DNA of 64,000 bases, taken from the NCBI GenBank assembly GCA_035610835.1, contig CM069455.1, positions 15,947,874 to 16,011,873 on the forward strand, read 5' to 3'. Origin of the DNA: Ophiura sarsii (lineage: Eukaryota > Echinodermata > Ophiuroidea > Amphilepidida > Ophiuridae). Shown piece by piece: positions 1-14,200 of this stretch (position 1 is the first letter of the stretch; every line of letters starts with the position of its first letter). The notes below the pieces were generated by a model, which saw only the letters and a program-made list of their open reading frames with translations, made no database searches and was not told the DNA's origin. The position numbers were made by a program, and so were the translations under genes.

Positions 1-45
1 GATGTAAGGAGGCTTCGTCAATATGGACCTGATCAATCTATAGAT
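1..45. mobile_element. Right end of a gccaatttggaactgatc-type MITE
   Basis: The first bases (aggaggcttcgtcaatatgg then cctgatcaatctatag) match the right ends of copies at 4448-4675 and 54775-54990. The rest lies before the window. Confidence 0.6.
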
Positions 46-2249
46 GGCCCGGTGAACATAGACCTCACGCAATGTCACCATCTAACTAAAATCTGAGGAC
101 AAACATAAAACGACTAGTACAGCAACATTATGCGCACTCGCAATATAATCGCATGTGACTTTGTCCTATAATTCCTACAAAGTACATCTAAAATATCCAA
201 AGTACCTCAAAGAAATGACCTCAACGAAATTACATTTCTTTTGTAAAAAATGTACAAATGAGAAGCATAATTTTAGTCCCAAATTTATACTATAGTTCAG
301 TTGTATGTGTTACCAAGGTATTACAGAAATGTGGTTAGATATTAAAACATTTAATAGTTAATGCTCATAAGGCAATAAAAAGGGTGTTGTATTGCTCTCA
401 GCGACCGGCCCTGAAATCTCAAAAACCAGGATCACATTTTTTTTTTTTTAAGATTGAAAATTTTTCCAATTTGTCAAAATATTGCTATTTTTCAGCTTGA
501 AAAGATTAAGTTAGCTTGAATAGATTGCTTTTTAACTATTATCACACCAGAAACATAAGTCAAATTGTCATTTACCAATTTTGTCTTGTCATGAACCACA
601 GTCTGCCAGTAATATTTGTCAGCCAGCAAAACAAAACAAAAAGGAAAATCGACAGACGGACACGACTTTAAGATTTTGGGCACTTGAGGGCAACACAACA
701 ACTTTTTTTTGCAAATCAGATTAAAACCTTTTATTATTAGGAATTATAGGCCTATATAGTATACATTTATTAATGCAATTGGTGTCAATCTAAGCTGTAC
801 CACCATCATGACAAAAGAAAGTAACTCCATTTTGATTTATTTGAGATATAAGGCAAACACTGAATGATCCCTATGAATTATCCCTATGAATTATCAACAA
901 ATGTCAATTTGTTGAGTCTGTAAATAATTGAATGTGTAAAATCAATGTAATAACTTGGTTACTAAAATGTGTTCATTACTTCTGCTTGTCATGGGTTTTT
1001 CATAGGATGCCTGATTTGCGTGTACACATTTTAAGGGAAGCAAAGGCTTAGGGAGAATTTGTTTTGATGTTGCGAAGACTTAACTAGATCGAACCTTTAT
1101 TATACTGAAAGATATTTTTATTTTTATTGTTTTTTGTTTTTTGTGTTGAAAAATATGGAGTTACTTCCTTTTTCCATGGTGGGACAGTAAGCTGCTAAGG
1201 CTATTTATTTAGACCCACTCAAGCACATGGTGTATCAACAAATTAGGACTCTATACTTTGCGACCTTGTCTAGGTATCAAAATCACCAAACCATTACAAA
1301 CTACTGTAAACATGGACATTTTTGCGCTACATTAATTTTCGCGCTTTTCGGGCTCCAAGCAACTACCACGAAAAATAAAAACACTCGAACATATTTATTT
1401 TGTGTATAAGTCTTTGTAATGAACTTTCAAATCGCTAATTTAAAAACAAGCAAAATGGCTGAAAATCGGCAAAACGCAAACATTTAATCACCCGAAAATT
1501 AGCACTTTTACGGTGGTAAGTGATGCAATTATTTGGTGTTTTATCTTGCTAATCTGAGAAGAATCCAATGTGTGACAATTTGCTGTAAAGTATTGTATTG
1601 TAATAGTAAACTCTGCACAAAAAGAAATTATCAACTTTTTTCGAGGCACTCTGTGTTTAATTTTTAGGACCCTAAATAAATTCAACAATTAGAAAAGAAC
1701 AGGCATTTCCTCCCACGCATTTTGACACCTCATTTGTCACAATAGCACCAATATTAATAAAGCAGTGGCCATATGAATAATAACTGATGCTGTTTCCATT
1801 GTTGCACTTAACCCTATACCCGTGAAAAGAGCATAAACAAAACAGTAAATCTAAAGTTAAAGTGTACCTCCTATTTCTCTCCATGAAAATACAATCATAA
1901 TCCGAACATCTCACATCATCAATTGTTTCCAACACCTGTATCTACTGGTGTGAGACTCATCCTTTACAATGACCAGTATCATTCATGATGTTTGTAAGCC
2001 AACACCCACCTCTCCATTTCCGTGCAACCTAACTTGTAACTCCAAATCGACGAGCAACTTCAGTTACAGAAACTCCGGAAACTTTTCATGGAGAGAAAGA
2101 TGTGGGACCCCCACCCCTCAATTGGAGAGTTAAAATGCTCCCCCTGGTTGAAACTGTTGTTTGATTTTGCTGTTTTAACATATATGTTCAATAATCTTTA
2201 TTTTCTGTAATGGTGATCACTATTTTCATGATTTGTGTTCTTTTTCCAG
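46..2249. other. RIC1 intron sequence before the first exon seen
   Basis: Apart from the tactgtaaa MITE at 1300-1515 I see no exon or other gene. The short open frames are not conserved-looking. Confidence 0.6.
1300..1515. mobile_element. tactgtaaa MITE family member
   Basis: tactgtaaacatggacattt at the left, gcgctacattaattttcgcg within, and gaaaattagcacttttacgg at the right. It is related to 17006-18588, 54070-54215 and 57000-57135. Confidence 0.6.
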
Positions 2250-2295
2250 GAATTATTCAGATCCAGCGTCACAAGCTCTGCAAATTAAATCTATG
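2250..2295 (+). CDS. RIC1: RIC1 window exon 1 (46 bp)
   Basis: Acceptor tttttccag and donor gtaagtgac. It encodes [15 protein letters not shown] after one base of a split codon and matches the segment before the EGYHLW block of vertebrate RIC1. No exon could be found upstream of it in the window. Confidence 0.88.
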
Positions 2296-5200
2296 GTAAG
2301 TGACAAATGGCTGGAGGTTGATGCAAGAATATCAATCCCTCAAATCCATACGTCGGTATTCACAAAACAAGTTAGACTGTGTCCATACTTTTCTCATCAC
2401 CTCTGCAAATTTTTAGTCTTGGGAGATGTTTTGTTTAGATGCCGTCTGCAAGAAAATTGTAATTTACTGCCCAAACTGGTTAGCCACCCTTAAGTTAACC
2501 CTAGCCCTCCTACACACTACAAAACCAGATCATGCTACAATCTGGTACCGTGGGGTGGCCCTGTCTATCTTGTGTCATGATCCACCAGGTGTTCAACTTG
2601 TGAAGAAACCCTTTGTATTTTGAACCTGACCCATATAACTCAGTCAGTAGAGTCTCTAACTTGCATGCACATGGCCTGGGTTTGATCCCCAGGGCATGCG
2701 GAAACTGATTATCCCCTTAAATTTGATTGGTTTTTCATCCCCAGATAGTTTTAATTCACAAAAACATGCCCAGGGGAGTTGAGTTAATGTATTGGTCAAT
2801 GGAAACAATTGTAACTTACTGGTCAATGGAAACAATTGTAACTTAATTTTTGCTTCAATCGTAAGAACCACTACAGGAATTTAAATCAAATGATTTGAAT
2901 GTGATGCGATATGTGAAAACCCGTCGGATGTCGCAAAATGTGAACTAGGGATTATGGGTAAAATAAAAATAAATAAAAAAATTTAAAAAAATAAAACTTT
3001 TTTTTTTTAAAGATTTTTTTAAAGAAAATTAGTTTCAATACTTTGTATCATCATCTTTCATGAAATTTCACCTTCAAAAACTTGCTTAAGTCACTTTTAT
3101 TATTAACCTTATAATGTTATTATATTGAATTATGTATCTTTTTGGCCTGTTTTCATGATTTCTTGTTTTGTAGCTTTTGATGACATCACAATCATCATTC
3201 ACTCATAACTTTTTTTGTATTGATCGTAGAAAAATGATCGAAACAGTTCTGTAATCAGCACAATTTTATCTTTCTTATGATATAAATATCTCCAATATAA
3301 AAAATGCCACCATGTGGCGGGTTTTCACAGATCGCATCACATATGAGTAAATTTATGAAGTGCCTATTTATTGGGTAGGAAACACTAAGGCCAAAAAAAA
3401 GGTTCTGTTTCACATACATTTGGGATAATAGCTATCGATATGCAATTTATTTATTTATTTATATTGTGTTTTGCCCCCCCCCCCCCTCCCCCCTTTGGAG
3501 CGTAGGGTTATGTGGCAAAAGTGACTCCACATCCTTATGCGCTGGGGTATGTGAGACAGATTTTTTTCTTCTTGGCCTAAGTGAAAGGATTTGGCCAAAA
3601 TCGGGTCAACCGCCTTTTAAAATTCCAATCCTTCTAATTGCATTACAGGAATGGGACCCAGAAGGATACCATTTATGGCTGACAACAGAACCCAGAATAG
3701 TAAATACAACTGTCAACAACTCAACTACAACAAATAGCACAACAGTAAATACATCGGGAGAACTTCTACTGATGCCGTTTGTGAAAAGTGCGCTAACAAC
3801 CAATCCATGTATGGTAAGTGTCAGATATAAGTCCGGTGTAACATTCACCGTTGGATGCTGTGGTGTGTGTTTGATTTATTTGTAAATACCACCTTGTTTA
3901 GCCTCTGCCCCCTTGCAACCCCCCCACCGGTGACCAGATACTCGCGCTTCATGCCCATAGAGACAGACATACCACACATTTTCTTAAATTTCAATAAAGA
4001 CAAGTATCCCTGCTTTTCATCATCTCTGCTTCAAAGGAATATTACAGTTTATTGTCAGTCATTTTATGGTGTTACTTGTTATTTTGGTTTTGATTTATTT
4101 TTTAAATGAAGGGTTAAAATGCATGACCAGTTGTCGACCACTTTGATCACTGAATTGTTTTACCCCCTGTTGCCATTATTAGCAGGTCTATACAGTGAAT
4201 GTAGTGCGCCGTGGTTCAGAGAGTCACGTAAAGCTGTTGGTCCCGTGTATTCAGACGCTTCACCCTGAACACATTGTTAAGAGTAGGGGATCATCACGGG
4301 TCTGTTACCTGTACAAAACCCTCATCCTCTAGGTTTTAGAGGACTTCCAGTATAGCTTGGAACTTAGCTGCTATAAGCACTAAGCGCTGACTAGTTTTTA
4401 CTTGAAATCAAACCGATTTGGATGGTCTTAGCATTATTGATAATCTTATAGGACTTGCTATAGTTTATTCAGTTCCGTATTGGCAAGAAATATTTGGTTT
4501 TATCCAAACATACTCGCCAGTTATGGTCACACGCCAGCGGTTTTGTACGCCAAAACACGTCACGCATATGTGGCACAATGGGCTTGACACGTTCATGTGC
4601 GCCTACACCCTTCTATATTAATTCGCTGCTGTAAGGAGGCTTTGCCAATTTGGAGCTGATCAAATTATAGTTATGCCTCGTTATAACCTTCTTATACTAC
4701 CATGTTATTATTTTTCAGACCAATCATGAACACCTGTTTCTACAAGGTAGCGATAGGTTATATCTCAACACAGGGGACACTATACTGAAGAGAAAGAAGG
4801 CTGACCTACCCACAGACACATCTCATAATTCACATGCTGATGGACAGCAAGGCAATATAATAGGTGCGTATTCCATTATTGTATTTATAAGGCGACAAGC
4901 AAACCATGTTCTACCAGCCTGGCCGACCCATTTTCAAATTTTATTTTATTTTACATTTTGTGACAATTTTAGCAATTAAACGTTGACATTTTGTTATACA
5001 AATTTAGGCATTTTTTTAAATGCAAAGTTTTTGGAAATTGGATGCATCTTTTGTTGTTGAAAATCACATCAAGCTTTTGTGCTTGTTCAGATTTTTTATT
5101 GAACAACAAATCATTGTAATTACTGTTTAAATGCCAATCAAATAACCTCGCATATGCTTTTCAAAATAACACCCATGTCGTTATCGTTCTCATAATAACT

Positions 5201-8200
5201 GTATCAAATTGCGCTTACTGTTTTCACAGGTGACAGAAATAGCAGTTTAAGTGTGCTCATAGGAAATAAACATTGGCAGGTGGTACAGATACCATTGAAT
5301 TACCTGGCTAGTAATTGGCCTATCAGGGTAAGTGTATGACCGCTGTGATAGCAAAGAAAAAACAGATCGGATAATTAGAATAACAGGAAAGAATTGAGAT
5401 ACCTTTTCAGAGTCTTAGTAAAAAAGAAAGAGCTTGTAAAGCCAAAAAAGCATACATTGTGTGATAAAATTGTATTTGAAATTTGGACCAGTGACATCAC
5501 CTATTTAAAATAGTGTGTTCACATTGAATGAACAACGTGTGTAGCCATCTCGATCTCCTGTCAGCATTGTGATACCAACATACATGCAATTGATTTCAAA
5601 AGATTAAATGTTAAACATGAAATATCCATTATTGTCCTAACTTACAGTATGTAATGATTGGTTTATTTTCAGTATGCTTCCGTAGACAAGTCTGGTCACT
5701 GCGTTGCCGTAGCAGGGCGATACGGCCTTGCTCATAGCGCCCTCTTTGCCAAGCGGTGGAAACTTTTCGGTAACATCACGCAGGAGCGTGACATGTCGGT
5801 GAGCGGAGGCATCTCGTGGTGGAGAGATTTCATTGTGGTGGGATGTTTTAATCACTATGAGAATAGAGAGGAGGTAGGTTGGAATAATATTAAAGTTAAA
5901 GGACATTATTCCCGGTGGAAAGAGTTTTAATTATGTGAAGGGGATTATCAATTCACATGTTATCTACCATATTTCAGTTTCATTATCATTCAAGAAATGA
6001 AATAAGAAGCAATTTATGAACTAATTATCAGACGTAGCAGAAGACTTTTCGCAAGGGCACTTGGGAGATACTTCAGGGTTTTGATAGAATCGTGACGTAT
6101 GCGCAGCACAGATAATAGTTGAGCGGCGCATACGTCACAAATTTGCTTCTATTTCATTTCTCGAATTATATTGAAATTAAAATATGGTGGATAACATGTG
6201 AAATAATATCCCCTTCACATAATTAAAACTCTTTCCACTGAGAATGATGTCCTTTAAGAACAAGGTTCAATGACAAGTATACATCTTTTTTAACCCCTGC
6301 CCATTTGTGTTTCTTATAATGCATGTTTTCTGAGTTGCAGCGAACCAATTGATTGGCCCATCAGAGCTCTTTGTATAGAGAGTTACCAGTTTGATTTCTA
6401 AACTCAGTTCATTAACCTTGTTAATGTCTGTTGGGCTAATGTTCACATTTGCTCTTTATACACTAAAAAAGGTCCAACCACCAATATGCAATTGTGTGCT
6501 GAGACATTTTTCCTATTGGTTTATGGCTATGAGTGTAATAGATACGAGGTAGGTTGAAATAGCATCAATGCCCAGAACAAGTTCAATAACCCATGCATCA
6601 GTGTAGTGAGACATATGACCCTATCGGTCTCTGGGTATGATAATATCCTGATGTAGCGATTTCATTTTAATGGGATGTTTTAGTCATCCAAAGGGGAGAC
6701 AAATTTAAGTTAATCAGCCTGTTCACTGTGGTATATTCAGACTTGACCAAAATACAGTCTCTTTTTAAAGGTGTATGTTCTGATCACTTTTTTGGTTATT
6801 ATTTTTTTAACATCAAGATATTTTGATATCAGACGAATCCCCATACTTTTCTCATTATGTCTGTAAAATCTTTGGGGTCAGAAATGTTCCATTTAGAAAT
6901 TATAGGCTAAAATGTGGTGAATTACTGCCAAAGGTAGTTAACCACCCGTCAGTTTGTGAACTAATCAATGGGCAAATTTCTTGTAACCTTGTGCTTCTAA
7001 AATAAGAACCATTGGAGTTATGAAACTGGAACTTTGGAATGCGACAATTATAAGGTGAACTTTCATGTAAATAGAAAACATCAAGTTAAAATTGGGCCAG
7101 CAATCAATACATCTACCTTAAATTTCAGTGGTGATTCAAGGTTGGGGACAATTTATGCGGCGTTAAATACGTTGTGGAATTGTTTTGGAGCATAGCTTGG
7201 AAAAGCTGCAGTTTGGGAACAAATAAAAACTGTAAAACACTTAGCGAATTTATAATTGCTGCTTATTTAGTGGGCATTTAATTTCGTGAATCTGGAATTT
7301 TTACTGTTACTTTCAATTGTCAGTTTATGGGGTATTTATTTTCACAAAACCACATCCCTCGCGAAATTAAGTGATTTTACAAAACAGTTCTATTTGTTCC
7401 TCTCTCTCTCTTTCTCTATATAAGATTCGCCTTTATCCTCGAGTAAGTAACCTAGACAACGCCTTCGCCTCGGTTACCAAAGTGCCTTCACAAGTCTTGC
7501 TCATCAATGTGTTCAAGGATTTGGTGATCATATTCTGCGCCGACTACCACATATCCTTGTATAGCGTAGAAAGGAAAGAATATCCAACATCAAGTAAGTT
7601 ACTAATATGTATTTATCAAAGTCAAATTCTGGGTGCTTTATACACACCTAGCACATACATAAAGTCCCTGACCAGGTGCTTTGAGGTTGGCTAATTCAAA
7701 ATATATAATTGGTACCAAAAATCTGAGATATACATGAGCAAATTTCTTCTCCGCAGTTTGATACCTCATTCAACAAAATCAAATGGATACTTACCAAAGT
7801 TATGGTGATTTAAATGACCGTGTATAACAACAGCAAAGTTGCACTAGGTATAGGAATCATTGATTTGTGTGTGATTACTGTCATAATTGAGTGCTATCTG
7901 AACGAGCCAGATGAATGGGTCTTGAGTGATAACCGCAATTTGCGGGACAAAGGGTGTGACTAGCTGTGGAGAATAAAATTCTGCGAGTTTTTTTCAGTGC
8001 ATAATCACACACAAATCAATGATTTCCTATACCTAGTGCAACTTTGCTGTTGTTATGCGTGGTCATTGAAATCGCCATAACTTTAAAAGTATCCATTCGA
8101 TTTTGTTGAATGAGGTATGTAAACTGTGGAGAAGAAATTTGCTCATTTAATGTATATCTCAGATGTTTGGTACCGATTAACTATTTTGATTTAGCCAACC

Positions 8201-11200
8201 TCAAAGCACCTGGTCAGGGACTTTATGTGCTAGGTGTAGAACAGAACCAGTGTCAATGTGCAAGGCCTTTTATTACTTCATTAGCCGCAAACAAATTAAA
8301 TCATGGTGTTTTTTCAATCCTGCATTTCACGGTGAGTGTATACCATCCTGGTCAGGGACTTTATGTGCTAGGTGTAGAACAGAACCAGTGTCAATGTGCA
8401 AGGCCTTTTATTACTTCATTAGCCGCAAACAAATTAAATCATGGTGTTTTTTCAATCCTGCATTTCACGGTGAGTGTATACCATTCATAGATTATAGGAA
8501 TGCTACTGTGCATCTGACCCTTGTTTCCAAGTCAAAACTATACTACTGGCATGTGTACATACCGTACTGTACAATGATCATATTAGTGTTTTGAAGGTCT
8601 GTTTGTAAATGTATGTATGTGGGTTGTTTTTTATTATCATGTATGTATGGAACCGTGGAACGCAATTTAGTCTTCATCTGCCATGTTTGTTTGTTTTTGG
8701 GGTTGTGTTGGGGTTTTTTTTTGGGGTGGGGGGGGGGGTGGGGGGAAGTAATCAATCAATCAATCAAAGAATCAATCAAAGAAGCAATCAAAGAATCAAT
8801 CAAACCGTGCAGTCAATCAGTCCAAAATCAATGAGTCGTCATAATTGTTAGTTGTTTAATGCTTTATCTGTATAGTGAATTGTTGTATTTGAATTCAATC
8901 AATATGTTGTGAGAATTTTCACCCATACGTACAGTGTGTCCCGAAAAAAGGTTTCATGTTAATCAGTCCAAAATCAATGAGTCGTCACAATTGTTTAAAG
9001 CTTTATCTGTATAGTGTATCCCATAATTGTTGTATTTGAATCCAATCAATATGTTGTGAGAATGTTTCATCCATACCTTCAGCATGTCCCAAAAAGGTAT
9101 GATGAGCTCCTTTTATTTGAATCTGTATAGTGTATCCCATAATTGTTGTATTTGAATCCAATCAATATGTTGTGAGAATGTTTCATCTATACGTACAGCA
9201 TGTCCCGAAAAAGATATCACAAGCTCCTCTTATTTGAATCTGTTTAGTGTATCCCATAATTGTTGTACTTGAATTCAATCAATATGTTGTGAGAATGTTT
9301 CATCCATACATACAGCGTGTCCCGAAAAAAGGTATCATGTTAATCAGTCCAAAATCAACGAGTCATCATAATTGTTTAAAGCTTTATTTGTATAGTGTAT
9401 CCCATAATTGTTGTATTTGAACTTTTTGGACACGCTGTACTCACAACCGTCCTCGTAATTGCATGTTTCAATACTGTCGGCTGAACTATTTATTTCTTAG
9501 ATATACTAAGGGATGGATTAAGAGTGATTCAATCAACAGGCAAGTATAATCACATATCCTCCCACCGTCAAGTATAATCACAATCCCATCGTCAACTGTG
9601 TACATACCAAGCACTATCACACCTAGCCATCTTCACCTACTGCCATAATTCTATCCTGTCTGTGTTAGTACTGTTTTGGATGATTTATTCATAACAATAA
9701 TAAATAATACACCGTTCTTATAAAGCGCTTTCCACAATGCAAGCAAAGTCCCAAAGCGCGTTTGTCCAATTGTTATCACTGCCATTTTGAATAAGAATCC
9801 TTTTCATCGCTACACTTAGGCTGTGCGCTGTTGGCCGATAGTCGCTTACCAGCACTACTTAGATTGTGACTCTCTAAAAACAGCTCCCCAAATATCGCTC
9901 GGGTTGACAAGGCAATTGAGACTAAGTATAACTAAGGACACAAACAAGGTGGCCACGGTGTCGCTAGAACTCGCAACCTCATGATCATGAATCCCGCGCT
10001 GTTCCGCTGGACCACACATGCTCTCCAATCTATTTTAACAGTCAATTGAACATCTTCAAATATGTTCAAAATCAAAAATCTACATAGTGGATATGGGGTA
10101 AACATTTATACAGGACTTGAAACTTTAATACTTTCCTTTTGTACTGATAATATTACTCCTCGTCTAACAATTTGCAATACTACTAGTACTAATAACATTA
10201 ATTCAGCCAAAATGTGGCACCTGCGTGTCTAAATGAGCCACTATTTTCCTTTGCCCTTTGGTTTCAATGGGACAAATATTACAACGTGTAGCACTGACCA
10301 AAAATAAACCAATTTTGCACTTACTCTTCAAGGGTTTACTTCCCTGACAACCAGTGCTAAGGTCTTGAAAAAGTAATGCCCTGCTCTATGGGTAAACGGA
10401 CCTCAGGTAGGGTTGGTCAGTCGGGTGGATTTTAAGATTAAAATTTGAAGGAAAAAAATGGGTCGGTCGGGCCCATAGAACAGGGTGTGTTTCTGAGAGT
10501 GCATTCACATGAATGACCCCTTCCCTGCCCCTCTCGCGGGTCTGTCACAGTTCAAAGGCTAGTCCACTATGTAGATTTCATAACCACTATTTGCATTGAC
10601 AAGGGTTGACAACCAGAAGGACGTAATATTTGTGTTTTTTTGAATTTTTTGAAATAGTCAGATTTTTTTTTAAACGTTACAAAAATTGCTGAAAATTCAT
10701 CTTAAATTCTCCCCCCAAAACACCACCACCACCCAAAAATAAACCTGACCGACTGAGGCTACCTGCGAGGTTGGACCATTTGCTTGTAGAACAGAGGGGA
10801 GGTCCATCACCTTACACGCAAACACAGCAAATATTGTTAAATGCACCATAGAAATAAACTGTAAAAAAGTTTTTCAAATTCAGTGGTGACATGAATAGCC
10901 ATAAAAAGCACAAGCAAGCTTTATATAGATACGTCAATTCATACGCTTTTCATTGTACACATATTCACAACTATGGCACTGAAATATGTCATTGAGTTGA
11001 AACATTCTGGAAGTACACAATTTTATTCCACACTGTTTAAAGCAATGGTGGTGAAATTTGGTTTCTGTAATAAATTTCTATGCAATGCACATACATTTGA
11101 ACACAGTAATTACTAGATGTATTCAAACGCAGCGATGGAAATACCCACTTGACTTTCCACCGGGGGTTGACTAGGAACTACACACTTTGTGGACTTAGAA

Positions 11201-14200
11201 TATTTCTAACCATAGACGGTATCTTCTAACCCAACTTTTACAAACAAACAAAAAATCAGTTGAAACAGTGGTACTAGTGGGAATTGATGTAACTCTGCAT
11301 TGTAAAGCATGCAGGTCAACCACTTGACTAGTGAGGGGTGAACTGACCAAGACATGTTTTTAATCGCTCTTATTATTACGAAATAAAGCTATACTTCTGT
11401 TATGATCAGTACATACAATATTATTAATAGAGCTGCGACACACATGATCGTCAACCCCGGGTGGTTGAAACAGTGGTACTAGTGGGAATTGATGTAACTC
11501 TGCATTGTAAAGCATGCAGGTCAACCACTTGACTAGTGAGGGGTGAACTGACCAAGACATGTTTTTAATCGCTCTTATTATTACGGAATAAAGCTATACT
11601 TCTGTTATGATCAGTACATACAATATTATTAATAGAGCTGCGACACACATGATCGTCAACCCCAGGTGGAAAGTAATGTGGGCATTTCCACTACTGCATA
11701 TTCATACACCTTCTGACCAGCCTAAGAAATGGTTTACATTATCATACTGTACAAGTTCACCACTGTGTCATTGTATCATGAGCATATCACATAGATCGGG
11801 CCTTGAGTTTGCTGTCACTGGCAGCTAGCTATCCTCGGACAGACACTGGATTGGGAAATTAGAGATTATGCTAGTCAAAGATTGGGGTAGTTAGAAGATC
11901 CATATTTCGATCTTAATAGTAATATGTAGATTATCAAAAATTGTCTTCATATTTTGAAAGTTATCATTTAGTTTAACCATTTTAAATGCTTCATGTAAAA
12001 AATGTGAATTTACAAAGTGTGGATTCTGAAGCTTTTATATTCATTTTTATATTTTTGTATCTTATATTACTTATATTATTTATTAATATGTTTTGGAGTT
12101 GGGATAGGGGTTTGGTGGGGTGGGATAATTTCTACATTTCTTTTCCTAAGAACACTCCATATAGCTATGTTCATTTAAAGCTAACACAAACATGTTCATA
12201 CGACTGACTAGGTGAGGAATTTGTAGGACTTGTACATTTCTGTAACATTATGTTCATTGATCCATGACTATACAAACTTTGCTATTGAATACTAAAGTTA
12301 CAATGTGGGAGAAGTGTTTTAATATGTGTACTATTTTTCAACTATTCTTGGTACATTTTTACTTTCTTCTTTGTTATTATGGTTATTTCTAAGGTATATT
12401 AATCTATATATTAATTTGTTAACAAAACCATAATACGGGTGATAAGTTTTAATAACATAACCTATCTAGAGTCAACATGGACAAGGAATAAGGGGAATTT
12501 GCCCCTCATTATTTGGTATAGTGGCTTTTGTAAAACTATTAATGAGGGCAAAGAATTCCACTCAAAGAGCCACAGTATGTTATAAAAAATCATATTAATT
12601 TTCATAGAGATTCTGCGCATGACGTGGTTACCCATAACCGTAGCGATACACAACTGCGTTTAGCAGAAGCCTATGAACTTATCCTTGTGTACACCCATGT
12701 GTAGGCTTATATTAAACATAGGTTGCGTACAACACCCCTTTGAATTAACTGTACTATGCCATGATTAGGACGAAGGGCACAGATTCTAATTTTCGTGAGG
12801 TATTTAATTTCGTGAGGACCTAAATTTGCAACATTAATCCCCGCAACAATAAACCATGGTAAAAGCTTAAAATGTGAGTCAAATTTTGGAATCACAGAAT
12901 TAAATCCTCGCGAAAATGTTGGCTGTAGGTAATTCATGAAATAAATTTCCTGTACATTTTAAGTGTTTTACAGTATATAAAATGACACGGAACTTTTCGA
13001 CAATACCAACTGATGCCATTGTCTTTTAAAGGCAAAAACTCCATCAAAGCATACACAAATGCAGCGGGGAGGACGTACATACAGTTTTAATCTCAATTGC
13101 AGGAAGAACAAATGTATGTGTAACGTTATGTGTAGGAGTCCAAATACTTTTTTTTATTATGTGGCTATTTCATTTAAAATTGTGCCCTTTTAACTAAACT
13201 CCCAGGAGCTATTTTGAGGTTACAAAGGCTCTTCCAACATACTCATTCAGAAAACACAATAAATGCACCAACAAATATTACTCTTGTTAATATGAGTAAT
13301 GCCACACCCAGCCAACAAAGACATGAGTATCTTAAAATGATTAAAAACTAATGAATCTTGAGGTATACAAGAGCTGGCATGTCAATATGAGTGCATTAAA
13401 CTAATGAGAAAACGTACCATATCAAAGGCACCCTACAGGGGCAGAGAACATGTTATAACCATAACCACAACATTAACCCAAGTGAGAAAAATTGACCAAT
13501 TTAGGTGGGGGGGACGGGCACCACTGGTGCCGGGGATTAAACTCGGGTCGCCTGTGTGGCAGTCCGCCACGTATCCAACTGAGCTAAGGGGACAAGCTTG
13601 CAAAAACGTAACTTTTTGTTGAGGATGTGACAGGCCTGCCTGAGCGCGGCTGAAGATGGCTGGGGAACCATGCACTACCGGCACTTTGTAGATTAGTATT
13701 TTTTAGCATTCAGGGCCGTAAGGGTTAATTGAACATAAAAAATGGTCTCATAACCCTAATCCCGGTGGTGTATTTTTGGGAATCAAATTATCAGGGGAGA
13801 AAATCGAGTACCGCCGGCGCCAGGGATTGAACCCTGGTTGCCTGGGTGGCTCCGCTGCTTATTCAACAGAGCTAAGGGCCTGCACAAATGATAGCTCGTC
13901 TGGGCGCGGCCAGAGATAGACTGGGGAACCATGCGCTACCGGCACGCATGCACTACTGGCTCGTGGTAGAGTAGTACTTTTTAGCCGTCAAGGTTAAATA
14001 ATCATCACATTTTTCATTCTCACAGTTCTGATATTTCTTTTAGTCAATTGTAAAAGTATATAATCTGTAACACTGTAATTGTTTGATTTATTATTCTTCA
14101 TTGCAAGATGTATACATAAGTATGTGCACATACGTTCGCTACTTTCCAATGTTACCATACATGCTCTCTCCAGTCTCCATATACGAGGGGGTATCAAAAA

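Larger units (their letters stand above)
9441..11259. other. RIC1 intron 6, middle part
   Basis: Contains a SINE fragment and one gtcggtcgg element. Otherwise nothing was recognised. Confidence 0.5.

Noticed and set aside
2625..2705. Possible tRNA gene
   Set aside because: A- and B-box-like words are present, but acceptor stem and cloverleaf do not close, so a SINE head is the better reading. The same holds for 9950, 13490, 13785, 26455, 39640 and 47170.
8110..8490. Open frame of 126 residues
   Set aside because: It exists only because a 138-bp exact duplication keeps the frame open; it lies in a foldback element and has no splice or homology support.
8748..8806. CRISPR-like regular repeats
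   Set aside because: It is a plain microsatellite in an animal genome without spacers; the array at 8866-9440 also has no spacer structure.
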